Below, one piece after another: positions 17,608-26,640 of a DNA stretch of 44,584 bases; position 1 is the stretch's first letter; each line of letters opens with the position of its first letter. The DNA comes from Prevotellaceae bacterium (GTDB lineage Bacteria; Bacteroidota; Bacteroidia; Bacteroidales; Muribaculaceae). A model generated the notes under the pieces. That model was not told the origin of the DNA and did not search any database. It saw nothing but the letters and a program-made list of their open reading frames with translations. Made by a program: the position numbers and the translations under genes. The stretch spans positions 1 to 44,584 of the forward strand of contig JAETNS010000020.1 of assembly GCA_021772015.1 (NCBI GenBank), in the 5' to 3' direction.

Positions 17608-18699
17608 ATGATACGACTGCGCGAGAATATCGACCTCAAAGAGATGACCACATTCGGGCTTCCGGCTCCATGCGGCCGTCTCGTTGAGTTTTCAGAACCG
17701 GAAACAGACCTGCCGGAACTCGACCGCCTCGGCTTATTGCGGGGAGCCGTGATCCTCGGAGGTGGCAGCAACATGCTTTTCACGCGGCCGCGTCACGATC
17801 TTACCGTCATCCATCCCATGGGAGACTCGGTGATAATCGGAGATGCCAAAGATGGCTCTGTCAGAGTGACCGCCGGCGCAGGGATAATCCTCGACGAGCT
17901 ATGTCGTATGACAGTGGGAAAAGGATGGTGGGGACTTGAGAATCTCTCCGGCATTCCGGGCCATATCGGAGGGGCAGCGGTACAGAACGTCGGTGCTTAC
18001 GGCGCGGAATTCAAAGATGTCGTTGAATCGGTAGTCTGCTATTCCCCCCGGCTTCATGAATTTGTCACACTTGATGCTAAAGCCTGTGCTTACGGATACC
18101 GCGACTCGGTCTTCAAGCATCAGTCCTCTGACTCCCCGCTGATCGTATGCAAAGTAACCCTGAGACTCTCATCTGTCCCGGAGCCGAAACTCGGATATAA
18201 AGGATTGGTCCTTGTTATCGCGCGTGAACTCGGGATGTCGGAGGAATCATCTGAGGGAGCGATCACCGACAGGTTACGACAGGAGTCTCCGATGGTTGTC
18301 AGGGAAGCGGTCATTGCCTTGAGGAACTCAAAGCTGCCGGATCCGGCGCAGACAGGTAGCGCCGGAAGCTTCTTCAAGAATCCGGTAGTCAGTACCGCAG
18401 AGTTTGAGCGGGTGCGCTCGGCGTGGGAACAGCTGTCAGGAGACAAGACCACTCCCCTCCCCTTCCATCATGCGGCGGCCAATCATATCAAACTTTCCGC
18501 CGCTTGGCTTATTGATAAAGCCGGATGCAAACCATTGACCCGTGGAGGAGCCGCCCTATGGCAATCACAGCCACTGGTCTTGGTCAATCTTACCGGGAAT
18601 GCCACCGGAGCCGACATCGTCAATCTTGAAAACGCCGTCATCAGCCAGGTCGAATCTGTTTTCGGCATCACATTGAGTCCGGAAGTAATCCATATCTGA
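17608..18699 (+). CDS. murB: UDP-N-acetylenolpyruvoylglucosamine reductase
   Basis: MurB reduces the enolpyruvyl group made by MurA, giving UDP-N-acetylmuramate, with FAD and NADPH. The 363-residue product starts with the family motif TTFGLPAPCGRLVEF, and has the FAD-binding ILGGGSNMLF and GLENLSGIPGHIGGAAVQN. The catalytic serine is in GSAGSFFKNP and the acid in SPEVIHI at the very end. YGYRDSVFK marks a type I MurB, as in E. coli (342 residues). It follows nqrF by 73 bases and precedes murA by 28, so the two consecutive peptidoglycan steps are encoded together. Confidence 0.97.
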   Translation: MIRLRENIDLKEMTTFGLPAPCGRLVEFSEPETDLPELDRLGLLRGAVILGGGSNMLFTRPRHDLTVIHPMGDSVIIGDAKDGSVRVTAGAGIILDELCRMTVGKGWWGLENLSGIPGHIGGAAVQNVGAYGAEFKDVVESVVCYSPRLHEFVTLDAKACAYGYRDSVFKHQSSDSPLIVCKVTLRLSSVPEPKLGYKGLVLVIARELGMSEESSEGAITDRLRQESPMVVREAVIALRNSKLPDPAQTGSAGSFFKNPVVSTAEFERVRSAWEQLSGDKTTPLPFHHAAANHIKLSAAWLIDKAGCKPLTRGGAALWQSQPLVLVNLTGNATGADIVNLENAVISQVESVFGITLSPEVIHI

Positions 18700-18727
18700 T
18701 AAACCGCCAACCCCACAGAAACACAAT

Positions 18728-20047
18728 ATGTCGTCATTCGTCATAGAAGGAGGCCATACCCTCCAAGGAGAAATAACCCCGCAAGGAGCGAAAAACGAAG
18801 CACTGCAGGTCATAAGCGCCGTCCTTCTGACCATGAGACCTGTCGAGATTTCCAATGTGCCGGAAATCAGAGACGTGAAGAATCTGATCGCCATGTTGCA
18901 ACAAATGGGGGTAAAAGTGATCCGTCACGAGAAAGGACGTTATACATTTCAGGCCGTAGACATAGACACCGAATATATATATAGCGACGACTTCATCAAG
19001 CGCTGCGCGGCGTTGCGCGGGTCGGTGCTTCTGGTAGGTCCACTGTTGGCGCGCTTCGGAAAAGCCTATTTTCCCAAACCTGGTGGAGATAAGATCGGCC
19101 GCAGGAAAGTCGACACCCATATCCAGGGATTCCTCAATCTCGGAGCGGAATACACCTATGAGCATTCCAAACGTGCTTATCTGCTGACATTGCCGAAGGG
19201 GAAAAAGCTCCGCGGATGCTACATGCTTCTGGACGAGGCCTCAATAACCGGGACAGCGAACATAATAATGGCGTCTACCCTCGCAGAGGGAGAAACCACA
19301 ATATACAATGCCGCATGCGAACCTTACATCCAACAACTCTGCCGCATGCTTGGTCAAATGGGATGCAGGATTGACGGCATAGGGTCAAACCTGCTTACCA
19401 TCAAGGGATTTTCGGGTGATCCTGAAGGCGCGACTCACCGCATACTCCCTGACATGATAGAGGTCGGGAGCTTCATAGGCATGGCAGCCATAACACGCAG
19501 CGCGTTAACCATAAAGGATGTGAGCTATGACAACCTCGGCATCATACCTGAAAGCTTCCGCCGCCTCGGTATAAAGCTTGAACAACACGGCGATGACATT
19601 TTCATTCCGGCCCAGGACAGCTACGTCATAGATACCGCTCTCGACGGCTCAATCATGACCATAGCCGACGCGCCCTGGCCCGGCCTCACACCCGACCTTC
19701 TCAGCGTGATGCTTGTCGTCGCCACCCAATGCCGTGGCACAGTGCTCATCCACCAGAAAATGTTTGAAAGCCGCCTGTTTTTTGTAGACGACCTGATCGA
19801 GATGGGTGCCCAGATCATCCTATGCGATCCTCACCGGGCCGTAGTAATCGGTCATGACCATAAATTCACGCTACGCGCCAACAAAATGAGTTCCCCCGAC
19901 ATACGAGCCGGAATCGCAATGCTGCTTGCCGCAATGTCTGCTAAAGGCACGAGCATCATCGGCAACATCGAGCAGATCGACCGGGGTTACGAGGATATCG
20001 ACCAACGCCTGAATTTCTTAGGAGCTTCGATCACCCGCATAGACTGA
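18728..20047 (+). CDS. murA: UDP-N-acetylglucosamine 1-carboxyvinyltransferase
   Basis: MurA transfers enolpyruvate from PEP to UDP-GlcNAc, the first committed peptidoglycan step. The 439-residue product has the EPT fold signatures: QGEITPQGAKNEALQ at the start (Lys in GAKNEA binds substrate) and RGSVLLVGPLLARFGKA, then the catalytic loop. That loop reads PKPGGDKIGRR: the residue equivalent to E. coli Cys115, the target of fosfomycin, is Asp121 (codon GAT at 19088-19090). Asp here keeps activity in known cases (e.g. mycobacteria, chlamydiae) and confers fosfomycin insensitivity. Length slightly exceeds E. coli (419). It lies in the nqr-mur-nhaD run, 80 bases before nhaD. Confidence 0.96.
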   Translation: MSSFVIEGGHTLQGEITPQGAKNEALQVISAVLLTMRPVEISNVPEIRDVKNLIAMLQQMGVKVIRHEKGRYTFQAVDIDTEYIYSDDFIKRCAALRGSVLLVGPLLARFGKAYFPKPGGDKIGRRKVDTHIQGFLNLGAEYTYEHSKRAYLLTLPKGKKLRGCYMLLDEASITGTANIIMASTLAEGETTIYNAACEPYIQQLCRMLGQMGCRIDGIGSNLLTIKGFSGDPEGATHRILPDMIEVGSFIGMAAITRSALTIKDVSYDNLGIIPESFRRLGIKLEQHGDDIFIPAQDSYVIDTALDGSIMTIADAPWPGLTPDLLSVMLVVATQCRGTVLIHQKMFESRLFFVDDLIEMGAQIILCDPHRAVVIGHDHKFTLRANKMSSPDIRAGIAMLLAAMSAKGTSIIGNIEQIDRGYEDIDQRLNFLGASITRID

Positions 20048-20127
20048 CCCCCGGCTGCCCAGCCAGGCAGACTGTTCAGCCCCCTGACCGGGAAATTCTT
20101 ACTTTATATCAATATCATAGAACGGAA

Positions 20128-21465
20128 ATGATAACTTTCATGATTGTTTTGTTCGTGCTCGGCTACCTCGGCATAGCACTCGAACATGTATTCAACATCA
20201 ACAAAGCGACTTTCGCCCTGATGATGGCCGGGCTGCTTTGGGGGGCGTATGCCCTTTTGGGCCATGACCCGAACCTGCAGTCCGACATGGTCGAGGCGCT
20301 TGGCGACACATGCGAGATCATCGTATTCCTTATCGGCGCGATGACAATCGTGGAACTGATCGACCGATACGGAGGCTTCAATATCATAGTCAAACATATA
20401 AAAGCCAAAAGCAAAAGAGGGTTGATGTGGGTGTTCGCCTTCGTGGCATTCTTCCTTTCAAGTATCCTCGACAACATGACCACCACGATCATAATGGTGA
20501 TGATGTTGCGACGAATGTTTTCCGATCAGAAAGAACGATGGATGTTTGCCAGCGTTATCGTCCTGGCCGCCAATGCCGGAGGCGCATGGTCGCCGATCGG
20601 AGACATCACGACAATAATGCTCTGGATGAAAAACTATGTCTCTTCAGTCGACCTCATAGTAAACCTCCTTCTACCGTCACTGGTCTCTGTAGTGATCCCC
20701 ACAATGATCGCCACCCGTTTTGTCAGCGCCGGACCCGTGGAATCTCTCAACGAATCAGACCGACGGGTCGGATATGAGCTGTCTCGCCACCACCACAAAC
20801 TGTCGGTCACTATTCTGATACTTGGTGTGGGAGGTCTCCTGTTTGTACCTGTCTTCAAAGCCATAACCCACCTGCCTCCATACATGGGGATACTCCTGTC
20901 TCTTGGAATCCTGTGGCTGATCACCGAACTTATAGTATACCATTACCGTCTTGACGGCAAGATCGAAGGACGCATATCCCAGGTAGTGAAGAACATTGAC
21001 ATGTCGACCATATTGTTCTTCCTCGGCATTCTGCTCGCAGTTGCCGCGCTGCAACAAGCCGGCATACTCTCACATCTGGCCGCATGGCTAAATGAGACAT
21101 TCCATGAGGTATATCTGATCAACGGCATCATCGGCGTACTCTCCTCGATTGTTGACAATGTCCCGCTGGTGGCAGCATGCATGAACATGTATCCTGTGGC
21201 CACTCCCGACATGATCGCTGCCGCTGCAGATCCCGCTTACGTAGTACTGTTTGTAGAAGACGGCCTTTTCTGGCACCTGCTGACCTTCTGTGCCGGAGTC
21301 GGCGGCTCTCTGTTGATCATCGGCTCCGCAGCCGGCGTGGTCGCGATGGGAATAGAGAAGATAGAATTCATGTGGTATGTCAAACGAATCTCATGGATGG
21401 CCCTGATAGGATACATAGCCGGCATCGTATGTATCTGGCTTGAAACGCTGCTGTTGAACTTTTGA
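20128..21465 (+). CDS. nhaD: NhaD-type Na+/H+ antiporter
   Basis: NhaD exchanges cytoplasmic Na+ for external H+ and belongs to the ion transporter superfamily. The 445-residue product has about 12 membrane segments and family landmarks: FLIGAMTIVELIDRYGGF, LSSILDNMTTTIIMVMML (Asp-Asn-Thr-Thr), NAGGAWSPIGDITT and VLSSIVDNVPLVAA. These DN motifs in two symmetric halves are expected at the ion site. It ends the co-directional run that opens with nqrA, which suggests joint handling of sodium: NQR builds the Na+ gradient, NhaD balances Na+ and pH. A strong inverted repeat follows 50 bases after the stop. Confidence 0.92.
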   Translation: MITFMIVLFVLGYLGIALEHVFNINKATFALMMAGLLWGAYALLGHDPNLQSDMVEALGDTCEIIVFLIGAMTIVELIDRYGGFNIIVKHIKAKSKRGLMWVFAFVAFFLSSILDNMTTTIIMVMMLRRMFSDQKERWMFASVIVLAANAGGAWSPIGDITTIMLWMKNYVSSVDLIVNLLLPSLVSVVIPTMIATRFVSAGPVESLNESDRRVGYELSRHHHKLSVTILILGVGGLLFVPVFKAITHLPPYMGILLSLGILWLITELIVYHYRLDGKIEGRISQVVKNIDMSTILFFLGILLAVAALQQAGILSHLAAWLNETFHEVYLINGIIGVLSSIVDNVPLVAACMNMYPVATPDMIAAAADPAYVVLFVEDGLFWHLLTFCAGVGGSLLIIGSAAGVVAMGIEKIEFMWYVKRISWMALIGYIAGIVCIWLETLLLNF

Positions 21466-21514
21466 CAAAGAATCTGACTTTTTAAGCGGACGGTTGTTAT
21501 AACTGATGTAATAT

Positions 21515-21551
21515 GATTAGGTAGCCGAAGCGTTGCTTCGGCTACCTAATC
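21515..21551. repeat. Perfect 17-bp inverted repeat with 3-base loop
   Basis: Bases 21515-21531 pair without mismatch with 21535-21551 around a GTT loop. It lies midway between the nhaD stop and the next small gene. Neither strand has a U-tract after the stem, so it is not a textbook terminator; it may end or stabilise the nhaD transcript, or act on the following gene, whose ATG is 19 bases away. Confidence 0.85.
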
Positions 21552-21569
21552 TCCTAAAAACACTTCACT

Positions 21570-21806
21570 ATGAACGACCGACTCAGCTACGAAGAGAAAA
21601 AAGAACTTCCTGACAGCGTCTTCGGATTACCCGAACGACGTGAGTATCCCATGCCCGATGCAGCTCACGTAAGAGCCGCCGAGGCTTACTTCCGATACTG
21701 CCCCGAAGAGCTTAAGCCCAAACTTGCAAAAGCGATTCTTGCCCGCGCAAGACAATATGGGGTGGATGTCGAAAGCCCGACAGTGCTTTCATATGCGGAA
21801 GATTAA
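21570..21806 (+). CDS. Small DUF6582-like protein
   Basis: A 78-residue protein. The pattern LPDSVFGLPERREYPMPDAAHVRAAEAYF followed by a Pro-Glu-Glu and a helix ending in Ala-Arg resembles the DUF6582 module (LPDxxFa-PxRxYPixDxaHvrnAlar...), best known from phage head-protease tails and stand-alone bacterial genes. Function unknown. No signal peptide or membrane segment. It is flanked by the perfect inverted repeat upstream and a hairpin downstream, so it is probably expressed as a single gene; no promoter of the usual type was recognised, thus it may depend on read-through from nhaD. Confidence 0.7.
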   Translation: MNDRLSYEEKKELPDSVFGLPERREYPMPDAAHVRAAEAYFRYCPEELKPKLAKAILARARQYGVDVESPTVLSYAED

Positions 21807-21826
21807 TCCCGCTTGCCAGCCCAGGG

Positions 21827-21850
21827 AGGGACACAGCGTTTGGTGTCCCT
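21827..21850 (+). terminator. Candidate terminator after the DUF6582-like gene
   Basis: AGGGACAC (21827-21834) pairs with GTGTCCCT (21843-21850) across an eight-base loop, 20 bases after the stop. It is followed by TCTAAATG, a weak T-tract. Confidence 0.55.
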
Positions 21851-21917
21851 TCTAAATGAAACGCAGAGTACAATACCTTAAATTAAGCTAAAACGCGCCA
21901 ATTTTGCGCCAAAAAGC

Positions 21918-21948
21918 TTTAAATGCTCTGTGATTTTGTTTAACTTTG
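21918..21948 (+). promoter_or_regulatory. Promoter of the acyltransferase gene
   Basis: TTTA (21918-21921), 19 bases, TAACTTTG (21941-21948). The -7 box is a full match, the -33 box differs in one base. Transcription would start near 21955, about 70 bases before the ATG. The leader contains GGGTTCGAATC, which resembles a tRNA T-loop but has no matching arms. Confidence 0.6.
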
Positions 21949-22026
21949 CCTCGGAATACCCCTTTCAGGGCTCTCTCTTGAGTACGCAAGGGTTCGAATC
22001 ATCGTGCCTGCTCCAACCTTATCATC

Positions 22027-23190
22027 ATGATAGCAGAAGAATACAAGGACATAGCCCCCTTCGAAGACGAGCAATTTGCCGAAAAGATGGAGAAACTCGT
22101 CAACGATCCCGGATTCGAGAACGCAATTCAATATGTGCTTCCCGGAAGCGACTTCCATGAACTTGCCTCGACCCTTAGGAAAATAACCAACAAGGAAGAT
22201 TTCCAAAAGAAAGTCATGCTCTCGATCCTCTTACGGTTGGAAGAAGCCACAACTGACGGAGTGACCGATTCCGGGCTTGACAACATAGACCTCAGCCAGC
22301 CACGCCTGTTCATGTCGAATCACCGCGACATCGTCTTGGACGCATCCTTTCTCGGACTGGTCATGATACGTCACGGGCTACCCGCCCAGGAGGTAGCGTT
22401 GGGCGACAACCTGTTGATTTACGAATGGATAGAGAACCTCGTCAGACTCAACAAAGGAATAATTGTCAAACGCAACCTGCGCCTCACAAAAGCATTGGAA
22501 GCCGCAAAACAGCTTTGTGGTTACATTCATTATTGTATCAGCAATAAAAAGGAATCTGTCTGGATTGCCCAGCGGGAAGGCCGCGCTAAAGACTCCAGCG
22601 ACGTGACCCAGGAATCTGTGCTCAAGATGCTGTCACTCAATGGCGACAGCGACAATATCGCTGCCAGGCTGATGGAACTCCACCTGACCCCGGTCTCGAT
22701 ATCTTACGAGTTCGACCCCAATGACTATCTGAAAGCCACTGAATTCCTGGCCAAACGCAGAGATCCTGATTTCAAAAAGTCACAAAAAGATGATCTGCGC
22801 AGCATGGAGACCGGTCTGCTCAAGCATAAAGGCCGTGTCCATTTCGCCATCTGCAAGGAGATCAATCCCGGACTCGAGCCGTTGTTGGAATCGCACGATA
22901 AAGTCGAGATTATCCGTCACGCCTGCGCGCTGATCGACAAAGAGATACACTCCAATTACAAAATCTATCCAATAAATTATTACGCCTACGACCAAATGGA
23001 GGAGACCGGGAGGTTCTCTGACAGGTATACCCCGGAACAAGCCCGACAATATGAAGCATACTTCAACGGGCAACTCGATAAAGTACGGCTGGAAAATGTG
23101 TCATCGGAAGAGCGCAGGTTCATGCTCGGAACAATGCTGAAAATGTATGCCAACCCCTTGCGGAATCATCTCAACTCCTCAAAACAATAA
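22027..23190 (+). CDS. PlsC-like glycerolipid acyltransferase
   Basis: A 387-residue cytoplasmic or membrane-associated acyltransferase, likely acting in phospholipid or other lipid acylation. Motif blocks in order: SNHRDIVLDAS (His99, Asp105), GIIVKRNLR (block II), WIAQREGRAKDSSD (block III, the EGR of EGxR) and LTPVSISYEFDP (block IV). The first block has five residues between His and Asp, not the four of the usual HX4D, unless Asp101 or another residue serves. The protein is longer than PlsC (about 240) with an N-terminal helical part and a C-terminal extension ending in a region rich in Tyr and Arg. I cannot say which acceptor it uses. The phosphoesterase follows after 12 bases and probably shares the transcript. 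Confidence 0.82.
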   Translation: MIAEEYKDIAPFEDEQFAEKMEKLVNDPGFENAIQYVLPGSDFHELASTLRKITNKEDFQKKVMLSILLRLEEATTDGVTDSGLDNIDLSQPRLFMSNHRDIVLDASFLGLVMIRHGLPAQEVALGDNLLIYEWIENLVRLNKGIIVKRNLRLTKALEAAKQLCGYIHYCISNKKESVWIAQREGRAKDSSDVTQESVLKMLSLNGDSDNIAARLMELHLTPVSISYEFDPNDYLKATEFLAKRRDPDFKKSQKDDLRSMETGLLKHKGRVHFAICKEINPGLEPLLESHDKVEIIRHACALIDKEIHSNYKIYPINYYAYDQMEETGRFSDRYTPEQARQYEAYFNGQLDKVRLENVSSEERRFMLGTMLKMYANPLRNHLNSSKQ

Positions 23191-23202
23191 ATACGGCCGC
23201 TG

Positions 23203-24396
23203 ATGAGGGTCTCGGTTTTTTTGCTGCTTACACTTCTGGTCATAAATCTTGCGATCGACTGGTATATATACCGTCAAGTGACCCACCGCTGCCGCAATCC
23301 ACGACTATGGGGCCGCATAGAATTATGGTCGACAGTATTTTTCCTGTTGGTACTTGTCGCAGGAATCCTGACTCCTGCCAGACAAGGGAGCAACAATGTG
23401 CTGTTGGCAAAAATGTGGTTGATATTCACCTACGGATCTGTCTATATCCCCAAAGCCATCGGCGTGGTGTTCGACCTTATCGCCTCCATACCAAGGCTTT
23501 TCGGCCATAAAAGGATCAGACCTGTCACCATCGGCGGCATCACAATCGCGACCGTCACATTCTGCGGGATATGGTGGGGAGCAACTATCAATCGTTTCGC
23601 GATTGACAACAAAGAGGTGGAAATCAGCCTGACAGAACTGCCTGACAACTTCGATGGTTATCGTATAGCCCAGTTCTCCGACATGCACGTCGGGACGTAC
23701 GGCAATGACACATCATATGTCAGCCGGCTCGTAGACAACATAAATGCCCAACACGCCGACCTTATTGTCTTCACCGGGGATATGGTAAACCGGGAATCAT
23801 CCGAAATAAAGCCTTTTGTTGATGTCATCGCGAGGCTCCATGCACCCGACGGGGTTGTCGCCATACTTGGCAACCACGACTACGGCGACTATATGACATG
23901 GTCCTCAGACAATGCCCAGCATGAAAACATAGAAATGCTACGCGATGCTTACAAGGCGATGGGTATCAAATTGCTGCTCAACGAGACAAAATGGATCCGA
24001 CGCGGAAATGATTCCATAGCAGTTGTCGGAGTCGAGAATATCGGGGATCCTCCCTTTCCGATTTATGGCTCACTGACCAAAGCGTACCCGACTGTCGGAG
24101 ACAATGTAACCAAAGTCTTGCTCTCCCATAACCCGGCCCATTGGGCTGACTCCATAGCCGACAAAGAGGATATCAAGATTGGTCTGACACTTGCCGGCCA
24201 TACCCACGCCATGCAGATCGAACTTCTCGGTATCTCCCCTGCCGCCCTGAGATACAAAACGTGGGGAGGGCTTTACACCGACAGCAAAAGCGACCATCAG
24301 CTATATGTCAATATCGGAGCCGGCACCGTCGGTATGCCCATGCGTCTCGGAGCCACCCCGGAAGTGACCATCCTGACCCTGCGCCGCAGACGCTGA
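23203..24396 (+). CDS. Membrane-anchored metallophosphoesterase
   Basis: A 397-residue protein with four hydrophobic segments in the first 130 residues (about 3-22, 41-57, 70-92, 108-127) and a calcineurin-like phosphoesterase domain. Metal ligands are visible: FSDMHVG (Asp160, His162), FTGDMVNRES (Asp193), LGNHDYGDY (Asn225, His226), LLSHNP and LAGHTHAMQ (final His pair). This is the YkuE/YaeI type found with lipid-related genes; possible substrates are phospholipids or UDP-sugar lipids, but the sequence does not decide. It lies directly after the acyltransferase gene, which supports a role in lipid metabolism. Confidence 0.88.
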   Translation: MRVSVFLLLTLLVINLAIDWYIYRQVTHRCRNPRLWGRIELWSTVFFLLVLVAGILTPARQGSNNVLLAKMWLIFTYGSVYIPKAIGVVFDLIASIPRLFGHKRIRPVTIGGITIATVTFCGIWWGATINRFAIDNKEVEISLTELPDNFDGYRIAQFSDMHVGTYGNDTSYVSRLVDNINAQHADLIVFTGDMVNRESSEIKPFVDVIARLHAPDGVVAILGNHDYGDYMTWSSDNAQHENIEMLRDAYKAMGIKLLLNETKWIRRGNDSIAVVGVENIGDPPFPIYGSLTKAYPTVGDNVTKVLLSHNPAHWADSIADKEDIKIGLTLAGHTHAMQIELLGISPAALRYKTWGGLYTDSKSDHQLYVNIGAGTVGMPMRLGATPEVTILTLRRRR

Positions 24397-24448
24397 CAAA
24401 TTCTCGATATCCGGCCCACACAGATTGACACAATTAAATAATCCCGCA

Positions 24449-26593
24449 ATGGCATCCCCCCTCACAATACAACAGATCATAGCCAGGGAAATGAATCTCC
24501 CCGAGCAAAGAGTCAACGCCACCCTAAGGTTGCTTGCCGAGGGGGCGACAATCCCTTTCATCTCCAGATACAGAAAGGAAGCCACGGGGGGACTCGACGA
24601 GGTCGCCATATTCAATATTTCCGAGCGATTCGACAACCTGCGTGAGCTGGCCGACCGAAAAATATACATCATCCAGACCATCGAGTCGCAGGGTGCCTTG
24701 ACCGAAGATCTTCGCAAGCAGATCGAAGACACATATGACAGCGCATTGCTCGAAGACATTTACCTGCCTTTCAAGCCCAAACGCCGCACTCGCGCCCAAG
24801 TAGCACGCGAAAACGGATTGGAACCGCTTGCAAAGATTATCATGTCCCAGAAATGCACCAACCCTTCAGAGGCTGCTACCCGTTATATCAATGAAAAGGT
24901 AACCGACACGGACTCGGCCATCACAGGCGCATCTGACATCATAGCCGAATGGGTGAGCGAAGACCAACGTTCACGACAAATCATCAGGGGACGCTTTCAA
25001 CGGTATGCCCGCATATCATCCAAAGTCGTGAAAGGCAAAGAAGAGGAAGCCGAAAAATACAGCTCATACTTCAAAGTTGACGAACCCCTGTCGCGATGCT
25101 CTTCCCACAGATATCTGGCCATGCGCCGTGGTGAGGCCGAAGGTTTCCTGAAAGTAGCCCTCAACATAGATGACGACGCTGCAATAGAACGACTTACCCG
25201 GAATTTCATACGGACAGACGGGAAAACGGCCTCTTCGGCAATCGTGGCCCACGCAGTGACCGACGCTTACAAACGGCTGATAAAACCCTCAATCACAACT
25301 GAGATAGAAAGTGAGGCAAAAGAAAAAGCAGACACAGCCGCCATAGCGACCTTCGCAGCCAACCTCCACCAGCTGTTACTCGCCGCTCCTTTAGGATCAA
25401 AACCGGTGATGGGGATCGATCCGGGTTTCCGTACCGGCTGCAAGGTAGTGTGTCTTGACGCGAATGGCAATCTCCTTCATCATGACGTGATTTACCCCAC
25501 ACCGCCCCGCAATTATGTCGTTGATGCCGCAAAGCGCGTCATGAAGCTGGTGGAGCAATTCAAGATCGAAGCCATCGCTCTTGGCAACGGTACCGCCAGC
25601 CGCGAGACCGAACGGTTCCTGCGTTCCTTGGAATTCCCCCGTAAAATAGAGATATTCGTTGTCAGTGAAGACGGGGCATCGGTTTATTCAGCCTCAAAAA
25701 CAGCCCGTGAGGAATTTCCGGACCAGGATGTGACTGTCAGAGGAGCGGTATCGATCGGCCGACGGCTCATGGACCCGCTCGCCGAACTGGTGAAAATAGA
25801 CCCCAAATCCATTGGGGTAGGCCAGTATCAGCATGACGTTGACCAGAACCGTCTGAAACGGCAACTTGACCTGACTGTAGAGACATGTGTCAATTCCGTC
25901 GGAGTGGATCTCAACACCGCGTCGCGCCAGTTGCTGTCTTATGTATCCGGCATTGGCGACACTCTGGCAGCCAATATTGTCAAATACCGCGCCGAACATG
26001 GAGACTTCACCTCCCGTTCCACACTGCTGAAAGTGCCTCGTCTCGGTCCGAAGGCATATGAGCAATGCGCCGGCTTCATGAGAGTACGTTGCAGCGAGGA
26101 AATCCTTGACAACACCGGCGTACATCCCGAACGCTATCATATTGTGGAAAAGATGGCTTCAGACAGAGGCCATACACTGAAAGAACTCGTCGAAAATCCC
26201 GGACTGCTCGATGAGATAGATCTTTCGGCATATGTGACCGAGGATGTCGGACTGCCGACTCTTGAAGACATCATCGCCGAACTGCGCAAGCCCGGACGTG
26301 ACCCGAGGGAGAAAGCTGTTGAATTTTCATTCGAGGAATCTGTGAATGAGATCTCCGATCTTCATGAAGGGATGGTCCTTCCGGGAATCGTCAACAACAT
26401 CACTGATTTCGGAGCATTCGTTGACATAGGAGTGCATGTCTCCGGCCTGATACATGTATCCCAGATGGCAGAAAAAAGAGTGACCAATCCGGCTGATGTA
26501 TTGAAATTACGCCAGCAGGTTATGGTGAAGGTCATTGGTGTTGACCTCAATCGCAAAAGGATAAGCCTGTCGCTCAAAGGAGTGGAGCAATAA
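24449..26593 (+). CDS. tex: Tex-family S1 RNA-binding transcription accessory protein
   Basis: Tex is a conserved nucleic-acid-binding factor related to eukaryotic Spt6. The 714-residue product has all parts in order: N-terminal helix region with ATIPFISRYRKEATGGLDE (about 30-50), YqgF/RNase H-like core from GIDPGFRTGCKVV, helix-hairpin-helix modules with SYVSGIGDTLAANIV and VPRLGPKAYEQCAGFMR, and a C-terminal S1 domain (GIVNNITDFGAFVDIGVHVSGLIHVSQM). Length matches the family (E. coli YhgF 773). The frame is open to an upstream TTG at 24425; the ATG at 24449 is chosen because the protein then begins at the conserved domain start. No promoter recognised; 52 bases separate it from the preceding gene. 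Confidence 0.96.
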   Translation: MASPLTIQQIIAREMNLPEQRVNATLRLLAEGATIPFISRYRKEATGGLDEVAIFNISERFDNLRELADRKIYIIQTIESQGALTEDLRKQIEDTYDSALLEDIYLPFKPKRRTRAQVARENGLEPLAKIIMSQKCTNPSEAATRYINEKVTDTDSAITGASDIIAEWVSEDQRSRQIIRGRFQRYARISSKVVKGKEEEAEKYSSYFKVDEPLSRCSSHRYLAMRRGEAEGFLKVALNIDDDAAIERLTRNFIRTDGKTASSAIVAHAVTDAYKRLIKPSITTEIESEAKEKADTAAIATFAANLHQLLLAAPLGSKPVMGIDPGFRTGCKVVCLDANGNLLHHDVIYPTPPRNYVVDAAKRVMKLVEQFKIEAIALGNGTASRETERFLRSLEFPRKIEIFVVSEDGASVYSASKTAREEFPDQDVTVRGAVSIGRRLMDPLAELVKIDPKSIGVGQYQHDVDQNRLKRQLDLTVETCVNSVGVDLNTASRQLLSYVSGIGDTLAANIVKYRAEHGDFTSRSTLLKVPRLGPKAYEQCAGFMRVRCSEEILDNTGVHPERYHIVEKMASDRGHTLKELVENPGLLDEIDLSAYVTEDVGLPTLEDIIAELRKPGRDPREKAVEFSFEESVNEISDLHEGMVLPGIVNNITDFGAFVDIGVHVSGLIHVSQMAEKRVTNPADVLKLRQQVMVKVIGVDLNRKRISLSLKGVEQ

Positions 26594-26640
26594 ACCCGCT
26601 CCCCCCATGTCGCCGTCGACCAAGTTAAATTTTCTCGAAG

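Noticed and set aside
21955-22015. tRNA-like sequence (GGGTTCGAATC and a downstream CTCCA)
   Set aside because: The T-loop look-alike has no pairing stem, and no acceptor, D or anticodon arms fold around it. It lies in the leader of the acyltransferase gene.
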